Translations under genes and position numbers: made by a program
Notes under the pieces: model-generated
Databases searched by the model: none
The model's input: the letters and a program-made list of their open reading frames with translations, nothing else
What the model was told of the DNA's origin: nothing
Source: an uncultured Bacteroidales bacterium
GTDB lineage: Bacteria > Bacteroidota > Bacteroidia > Bacteroidales > UBA932
Assembly (NCBI GenBank): GCA_947168525.1
Contig: CAMVMG010000006.1
Coordinates: 1 to 64,000 of the forward strand
Length of the DNA: 64,000 nt
Direction: 5' to 3'
Shown here: positions 60,708-64,000 of the stretch, in pieces
Layout: every line of letters begins with the position of its first letter
Position numbering within the stretch: position 1 is the first letter of the stretch

Positions 60708-62453
60708 ATGAAACGATTCATTTCACTTATCCTGCTGCTAGTTCCCGCAGCGCTCTCCGCCCAGATCTTCGGACTGGACCCGGTGCCCACTTCCCTTCCC
60801 GCTTCCCATCTGTGCATATATAAAGACACGCTGGTTGCCGGAGGAGACGGCCACCTGCTCGTTACCCAGATGTATATGCCGGAAGGCGACGGTCCCTGGC
60901 CCGTGGTGGTCTACCGCACTCCGTATATGAACAATGCGCCCCTCGGCGACTGGATGCTGGGATTCAAACAGTATGCCGAGCGTGGCATCGGCGTCATCGT
61001 CCAGCGATGCCGGGGCACGGGAGGATCGGAGGGCACCTTCGAGCCTAACGTAAACGAGCGGGCCGATGGCCTGGCCCTGCTGGACTGGCTGCAAAAGGCT
61101 CCCTGGTGCAAGAGCATCGGCCTTACGGGCTGCTCCTACATGGGCCTCACCAGCTGGATCGTAGCCGATGCGGTTCCGGAAAAAGTGAAAGGCATCTATC
61201 TGGAACATTACGGGGTAGACCGGCACCTGTCGGCCTATAACAGCGGCCTGTTCCGGCAGGACATCCTCACGGCATGGGCTATCGACAATGCCGGCGTCCC
61301 CATCCGGAAGCCGGAAGTGACCGACAGTGACAAACCCTATTACGACGAAATGCGCTATATGCCCCAACGGACAATGGACGAAGACCTTCTGGGGGCGCAG
61401 ATTCCCTGGTACAGAGACTGGATCTCCCATACGGACTACCCGGATCCTTACTGGCACACCGGGTTCTGGGCCCTTCTCAGAAGCATCCCGCCCAAGATCC
61501 AGGTTCCGATGACCGTGGTCGCCGGCCACTTCGACCACCACATGGAGGGCACCATCCTGGGGTACGAACTGCTGCCGGAAGCCACCAAGGCCAGGAGCCG
61601 GCTCCTGGTGGGCGGCTGGAACCACGGCTTCGAGACCACGCCCAAGCTGGATGGGCTGGTGCACGACCACGACATCGACATCAACCTGGATACATTCGAA
61701 TGGTTCTATTCGCTCCTGGTCGAAGAGAAAGAGCCCGTGCACGAAGTGAAAGTCTACGACATCGGTGCAGACAAATGGCTCTCCCTGCCGGAATGGCCAT
61801 CGGCCGCCGGAAACGCCCGGACCTTCTTCCTGAGCAGCGAAGCAGAAGGAACGGTGTTCGGCCTGAAAGACTTGCCTTCCGGCAAAAGGAAGGCACTCTC
61901 CTATGATTACGACCCCTCCAATCCCGTCTTTTCGATAGGCGGGGAAACCCTTTTCAACTCCAATGCCCGGAAGGGCAGCCAGCCGCAGAAACCGGCCGGT
62001 TACCGGGACGATATCCTCTTCTTCCGCTCCGAGCCCCTCACCAATCCTATGACCCTCTCGGGCATGCCCAAGGCTGTCATCTGGTTCTCGTCCGACTGTG
62101 AAGACACGGCCGTGACGGTGAAAATCAGCGAAGAAAAGGCCGACGGAACCACGCTGAACATCCGTACAGGCATTGCCACCCTGGCCTTCCGCAAGGCTAA
62201 ACTGGGGCACCGCGGAACCTACAACCCGGGAGAGATTGTTCCTGTTGAAATTCAGATGCTGCCCATCGTCTGGGAACTGCAGCCAGGCAGCCGCATCCGC
62301 GTGGACATCTCCTCCTCCGACTTCCCCCAATACAGCATCCACAGCAACTATCCTGGAGTGTGGTCTGCCCAGACCGCCATACGCACCGCCCGGCAGCATG
62401 TTTGGACCGGCAAACCCTATCCCAGCCGGATAGAACTGCCCCTGCTGCCATAA
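60708..62453 (+). CDS. secreted CocE/NonD-type (S15 family) alpha/beta-hydrolase
   Basis: A 581-residue exported hydrolase (signal peptide ending ALSA). The catalytic domain has PVVVYRTPYMN, GIGVIVQRCRGTGGSEG, the nucleophile Ser143 in LTGCSYMGLTSW, an Asp in TVVAGHFDHHMEG and the likely catalytic His in LLVGGWNHGFE. The C-terminal ~200 residues are the jelly-roll domain of this family (KAVIWFSSDCEDTAVTVKI, PGSRIRVDISSSDFPQY). The family covers X-Pro dipeptidyl peptidases, cocaine esterase and glutaryl acylases, so an ester or amide bond is expected. Proximity to deoR and to a duplicated operator region suggests a link to the sugar operon. Confidence 0.85.
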   Translation: MKRFISLILLLVPAALSAQIFGLDPVPTSLPASHLCIYKDTLVAGGDGHLLVTQMYMPEGDGPWPVVVYRTPYMNNAPLGDWMLGFKQYAERGIGVIVQRCRGTGGSEGTFEPNVNERADGLALLDWLQKAPWCKSIGLTGCSYMGLTSWIVADAVPEKVKGIYLEHYGVDRHLSAYNSGLFRQDILTAWAIDNAGVPIRKPEVTDSDKPYYDEMRYMPQRTMDEDLLGAQIPWYRDWISHTDYPDPYWHTGFWALLRSIPPKIQVPMTVVAGHFDHHMEGTILGYELLPEATKARSRLLVGGWNHGFETTPKLDGLVHDHDIDINLDTFEWFYSLLVEEKEPVHEVKVYDIGADKWLSLPEWPSAAGNARTFFLSSEAEGTVFGLKDLPSGKRKALSYDYDPSNPVFSIGGETLFNSNARKGSQPQKPAGYRDDILFFRSEPLTNPMTLSGMPKAVIWFSSDCEDTAVTVKISEEKADGTTLNIRTGIATLAFRKAKLGHRGTYNPGEIVPVEIQMLPIVWELQPGSRIRVDISSSDFPQYSIHSNYPGVWSAQTAIRTARQHVWTGKPYPSRIELPLLP

Positions 62454-62471
62454 TTTCCCTCCATCCCCCCG

Positions 62472-62590
62472 TAGGGTGCACCTGGAAGTGCACCCTAACC
62501 GGCATACCCCCCGTGTAGGGTGCACCTGAAAGTGCACCCTAGTCGGCATACACCCCCCGTAGGGTGCACCGAAATGCGCACCCTAACCAG
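62472..62590. repeat. 44-bp tandem repeat of hairpins (three copies)
   Basis: Units start at 62472, 62516 and 62560. Each contains the inverted repeat TAGGGTGCAC-N6-GTGCACCCTA (third copy has one mismatch) followed by a C-rich spacer with GGCATAC. It lies between two convergent genes; no coding capacity. Confidence 0.9.
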
Positions 62591-62611
62591 GCACGCAAAA
62601 GGGGCAGGCGC

Positions 62612-62646
62612 AAAAAAAGGAGGCCAGCCCTTTGGGGCGACCTCCT
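62612..62646 (-). terminator. intrinsic terminator of the right-hand GH3 gene
   Basis: On the minus strand AGGAGGTCGCCCC-AAA-GGGCTGGCCTCCT-like pairing followed by TTTTTTT, 20 nt past the stop at 62667. Confidence 0.85.
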
Positions 62647-62666
62647 ACATAACGCTGAAAGCGGGA

Positions 62667-64000
62667 TTATTCGGTTACGGGAGCCAGCACGTTGTGCACA
62701 GGCCAGGACTGGGCCTTGGCAACCTTTAGCGGAGCGGTGGCGCGGATGTCGGCCACGGAAGCGCCGAAATGAACGGTGTAGTTGCCGGCAGCGGTTTCCC
62801 AGGCCGAGCTGGCCTCATTGAAGGAAGCCATCTCATAGGCGCTCACCTTCAGGTTAAGGGTCTGGCTTTCACCGGGCTTGAGTTCTTTGGTCTTGCCGAA
62901 GGCCTTGAGCTCGCAGGCGGGTTTCTCCAGGCCTCCCGCGGGAGCGCTCACGTAGAGCTCCACCACTTCCTTACCGGCCACCTTGCCGGTATTGGTCACG
63001 GTGATGCTGGCAGTGAAACCATCGGCTGTGGCCTTCACGACGGGCTTGCTGTAAGTGAAGGTAGTATAGCTGAGACCGTATCCGAACGGATAGGAAACTT
63101 CCACGCCACGGGTGGTGAAATGACGGTAGCCCACCCAGATGCCTTCTTCGTACTTGGTGAAATCCACATCCTTGGTCTTCACCTGGGGACCGCGGCCGAA
63201 GCCGAAGCCCTGGTTGGCATTGCGGACATAGTTATACGGGAAGTTGGCGCTGGACGGATGGTCCATGAAGTTCATGGGGAAGGTCATGGGGAGTTTGCCG
63301 GAAGGGTTCACCTTGCCGGTGAGCACATCGCCCACGGCGTTGGCGCCTTCCTGTCCGGGAGACCAGGGCAGGAGGATGGCATCCACCAGATTCTTCCAGG
63401 AGTTGGTCTCGATGACACCACCGACATTCAGGACCACGACAACCTTCTTGCCCAGGGCCCGGTAGCTGGCACTCACGTTCTGGATCAGCTCACGCTCGAT
63501 GGAGGTGAGCTCGAAGTCGTCCATCATGTGACGGTCGGCGCCCTCACCGGCGTTGCGGCCGATGACAATGACGGCGAGGTCGTTGCGCTGGGCTTCGGTG
63601 GAGATGGCGGCAGCAGGGATAGCTACCTCGGCGAGCTTGCGGCGGGAGAACCAGTTGTTGCCGGTACCGCTGAGGGCGTTCTGGGCCTTGTCATAGGCCT
63701 GGAACGCGGTATAGTAGTCGATCAGGCTCTGGTCCAGGGTGAAGCCGGCGTTCTTGAGACCGTCCACCAGGTTCACGACGTAGGCCTTGTTCACATCGCC
63801 GGAGCCGGTTCCGCCGGCCACGAAATCGACGGAGGAGACACCGTACAGGGCCACTTTCTCATTGCCCTTGAGCGGCAAGGTGTTCTCCTGGTTGCGCAGG
63901 AGCACCATGGCCTCACCGGCGGCCTTGCGGGCCACGGCGGCGTGGGCCTTCAGGTCCGGCTTGTTGGAGAACTTGTACCCGTTGAAGCGGGGAGTGCGGA
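62667..64000 (-). CDS. GH3 glycoside hydrolase, C-terminal part (cut by window edge)
   Basis: About 444 residues of the C-terminal half of a GH3 enzyme; the frame is open to the right edge (it reads TPRFNGYKFSNKPDLKAHAA there), so the catalytic barrel lies outside. Visible are the alpha/beta sandwich domain (MVLLRNQENTLPL, VIVIGRNAGEGADRHMMDDFELTS, LNVGGVIETNSW), the PFGYGLSYTTFTYS linker and a fibronectin III-like domain (ITVTNTGKVAGKEVVELYVSAP). A long helical insert (YYTAFQAYDKAQNAL) distinguishes it from the GH3 at 3389. Substrate undecidable from this half. Confidence 0.9.
   Translation of the reverse strand, partial: RTPRFNGYKFSNKPDLKAHAAVARKAAGEAMVLLRNQENTLPLKGNEKVALYGVSSVDFVAGGTGSGDVNKAYVVNLVDGLKNAGFTLDQSLIDYYTAFQAYDKAQNALSGTGNNWFSRRKLAEVAIPAAAISTEAQRNDLAVIVIGRNAGEGADRHMMDDFELTSIERELIQNVSASYRALGKKVVVVLNVGGVIETNSWKNLVDAILLPWSPGQEGANAVGDVLTGKVNPSGKLPMTFPMNFMDHPSSANFPYNYVRNANQGFGFGRGPQVKTKDVDFTKYEEGIWVGYRHFTTRGVEVSYPFGYGLSYTTFTYSKPVVKATADGFTASITVTNTGKVAGKEVVELYVSAPAGGLEKPACELKAFGKTKELKPGESQTLNLKVSAYEMASFNEASSAWETAAGNYTVHFGASVADIRATAPLKVAKAQSWPVHNVLAPVTE

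Overview
The window looks like a chromosomal segment of a gut-type Bacteroidota, most likely order Bacteroidales. The evidence is three SusC/SusD pairs, two hybrid two-component regulators, many lipoprotein and secreted glycan enzymes, and intergenic promoters of the Bacteroidota form TTTG-N19/20-TAnnTTTG. Coding DNA is clearly G+C-rich for the phylum while the promoter regions are A+T-rich. I saw no rRNA, tRNA, insertion sequence, phage gene or CRISPR array. Essentially the whole window is a run of polysaccharide utilisation loci (PULs) with their monosaccharide catabolism.

Layout. 1-2.0 kb (minus): L-rhamnose catabolism, rhaB then rhaA (cut by the left edge). 2.1-3.3 kb: a thioesterase and an M48 lipoprotein protease. 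3.4-5.8 kb: a secreted GH3. 5.8-21.8 kb: PUL1, with a hybrid two-component sensor diverging from susC1-susD1, a GH106 alpha-L-rhamnosidase, an unassigned alpha/beta-hydrolase-like protein and a sialate-O-acetylesterase-type esterase. 21.8-23.3 kb: a free-standing Sde182/DUF1593 protein, then a 52-bp tandem repeat. 23.7-35.0 kb (minus): PUL2, susC2-susD2, a nucleoside hydrolase, a GH2 with a LamG insert and a GH30, facing a second hybrid sensor (35.2-39.2 kb). 39.2-41.7 kb: a CE1 esterase diverging from a DUF1593 protein. 41.9-59.5 kb (minus): a 12-gene run holding an intracellular pentose-type pathway (two transketolase halves, FGGY kinase, fucose/arabinose-isomerase-like enzyme, sugar permease), then susC3-susD3, then alternating CE1 esterases and DUF1593 proteins. 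59.7-60.5 kb: the divergent DeoR-family regulator. 60.7-62.5 kb: a secreted CocE/S15-type hydrolase. 62.7-64 kb: the C-terminal part of another GH3.

How it fits together. Rhamnose released by the GH106 would enter RhaA/RhaB. The third locus joins outer-membrane import (SusCD3), deacylation (CE1), a five-member family of secreted nucleoside-hydrolase-fold proteins, and cytosolic isomerase, kinase and transketolase steps under one DeoR-side promoter. That set of cytosolic steps resembles the known D-apiose transketolase route, which would suit a pectin-derived substrate containing rhamnose and apiose; this is inference. An A+T-rich motif (AAGAAAnCGAAA and variants) recurs in four intergenic regions and suggests one DeoR regulon covering the operon, the two detached DUF1593 genes, one CE1 esterase and perhaps the CocE hydrolase.

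Structural DNA features that stand out: a hairpin after every susD gene, helically phased direct repeats in front of susC1 and susC2, a duplicate of the operon promoter pointing antisense to the deoR gene, a 52-bp tandem repeat with a 104-bp higher-order period, a 44-bp hairpin repeat, and a perfect 20-bp-stem palindrome.
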